64,000 bases of DNA from Hyaloperonospora brassicae (Eukaryota > Oomycota > Peronosporomycetes > Peronosporales > Peronosporaceae), in assembly GCA_947650285.1 (NCBI GenBank), contig CANTFL010001009.1, positions 1-64,000 of the forward strand, written 5' to 3'. This document shows, one piece after another, positions 62,999 through 64,000 of this stretch (positions are counted from its first letter, which is position 1; each line of letters starts with the position of its first letter). A program made the position numbers and the translations under genes. The notes beneath the pieces were generated by a model. The model searched no databases and was not told the origin of the DNA. It was given only the letters and a program-made list of their open reading frames with translations.

Positions 62999-63175
62999 GA
63001 CTTAGGCAGTGACTTGAGAAATACAAGCTCTTTGTTTTTCGTTTCTTTTTCTTTGCCAGCTAGCAGTGCATCGTGCATCCGCCAACTTGACAAGGTTGTC
63101 CACGTGTCCTGACGAGATCAGCCGATATTTACAAACGCCGACTTCTTCGATTCGACGGTTTAGCGCCAATTATGT

Positions 63176-64000
63176 TCACCTAGTGATGCGAAACGACCGC
63201 ACTTTGGCCAACAACTCTTGGGCGTCACCCCTTGAAAAGTGCTCGCGGACAGGTTCCAGAATTCTACAGGACATCAAAGCACATACATGCAAACACAGTC
63301 AGTAACATGGCAAGAAAACGACCTAGGCGAGCAAGACAACGGCGAGCTGGGCCGTACTCGTTCAGATACTTGGCCAGTGCCACTTTGAGATCGGTGCCAC
63401 TGATTTGACGCGCAACAAAGGCGTCTTCAAGCTCCTGATAACTTGCAAACGTCTCCTCCGTCGCGTCCATGAGCTTCACTCTCACGCCTTGGGCACCAAA
63501 GCGCGGACAGATAATGTGCTTCATGTAATCCAGAATCGGATTCGCCGCCACAACCCCCTCCGGGCAAAAGGCGTTCTCGATCTTACGGCTCACGTCGCCC
63601 GACGCATCTTCCATAAAAATGGCCGACTCTGGGTCGCTCTTCGACATCTTCTCCTGACCCTCCTTGAGGCCCATGAGCATGTGGTGGCTCAGAATGACAG
63701 GCTTGAAGCGGATCTTTGCCTGGTCGCAATAGTCGCGAGCAAGCATGTTGATCTTGCGCTGGTCAATTCCCAGCTGGCAAATATCAGCTTTCACGTTGAA
63801 AATGTCAGCGCACTGCATCAGCGGGTAGAGGATCTGCGCAGCCTGCATGCCTTCTTTTTCCTTGCGGCCCATGATCGTACAGCACTTCAGCGTGCGAGCA
63901 ATGGTGGTGCGGCGAGCAATGTCCATCACACGCAACCAGTACGAAGCACTGTGTGAAATGATCTCCTTCGACGCCCACAAAAACTCCACGTTGGCCATGT
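63176..64000 (-). CDS. Tyrosyl-tRNA synthetase, C-terminal part (partial at window edge)
   Basis: Charges tRNA-Tyr. The 5' part lies beyond position 64000. Visible exons run from the edge to 63358 and from 63263 to 63176, joined across a 94 bp intron (donor GTACGG, acceptor TGTAG) that makes YLNEILEPVREHFSR. The end is then LLAKVRSFRITR. The catalytic parts include ADICQLGIDQRKINMLARDY (nucleotide-site helix), SHHMLMGLKEGQEKMSKSDP (the KMSKS loop at about 63660) and AFCPEGVVAANPILDYMKH. The sequence is the archaeal/eukaryotic class, resembling plant and fungal cytosolic forms rather than bacterial or mitochondrial TyrRS. Without splicing the frame would end in a hydrophobic nonsense tail. Confidence 0.95.

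Larger units (their letters stand above)
59926..63175. other. 3.2 kb gene-poor, repeat-derived region
   Basis: No intact gene. It contains a probable copia relic (listed), an imperfect inverted repeat (listed) and a short direct repeat ATCAAGAAGACG with neighbours at about 60555 and 60580. AT content is higher than in the genes. Confidence 0.55.

Noticed and set aside
1..64000. RxLR or Crinkler-type effectors
   Set aside because: No open frame combines a signal peptide with an RxLR-EER or LFLAK motif.
1..64000. tRNA, rRNA genes or CRISPR arrays
   Set aside because: No cloverleaf with intact A and B boxes was noticed by eye (GGTTCGA-like strings such as at 8694 lack the rest), no rRNA motifs, and no spaced identical repeats.

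Overview
The window is nuclear DNA of a eukaryote, most probably an oomycete (Peronosporales-like: a Phytophthora or downy-mildew type). The evidence is: short GT-AG introns of about 45-150 bp; closely packed genes on both strands with GC-rich third codon positions; a serine-biosynthesis fusion protein and a phosphoglycerate kinase that both start with mitochondrial-type leaders, as stramenopile carbon enzymes often do; and a 24-residue Cys/His repeat protein of the type labelled 'WRKY19-like' in oomycetes. The genus is not resolved.

Layout: 1-2.5 kb is gene-poor, with a possible decayed copia tail. Then come a CHD-type chromatin remodeller (-), a four-helix membrane protein (-), COP9 signalosome subunit 3 (+), a giant NO VEIN/sacsin-like ATPase (-), a phosphoglycerate dehydrogenase-phosphoserine aminotransferase fusion (-) and phosphoglycerate kinase (+). 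After a gene-poor 2.8 kb come the Cys/His repeat protein (+), a copine/RING E3 ligase of RGLG type (-), a membrane protein (-) and a 3-ketoacyl-CoA reductase (+). The 35.5-37.5 kb stretch is rich in simple repeats and precedes a VPS9-domain protein (+). Next are an unrecognised 340-residue protein (+), a possible Cys-rich relic, a DJ-1 protein (-), a glycosyltransferase (+), splicing factor SF3A3 (-), a SIZ1/PIAS SUMO ligase (-), an Aurora kinase (-), a DUF1772 membrane protein (+), an unrecognised coiled-coil protein (+), holocytochrome c synthase (-) and a DDX49/Dbp8 RNA helicase (-). A 3.2 kb transposon-relic zone follows, then the 3' part of tyrosyl-tRNA synthetase (-), which runs off the right edge.

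Most genes are unrelated housekeeping functions; there are no operons, CRISPR arrays or tRNA genes that I could recognise. The one metabolic theme is 3-phosphoglycerate. PGK and the PGDH-PSAT fusion lie head to head about 2.1 kb apart, and both carry leader peptides that would put 3-phosphoglycerate production and the first two steps of serine synthesis in the mitochondrion. Nuclear regulation is also well represented: chromatin remodelling, COP9, SUMO, RGLG ubiquitin ligase, splicing and mitosis. Exon borders given here were worked out by reading frame and splice sites by eye, without transcript data.
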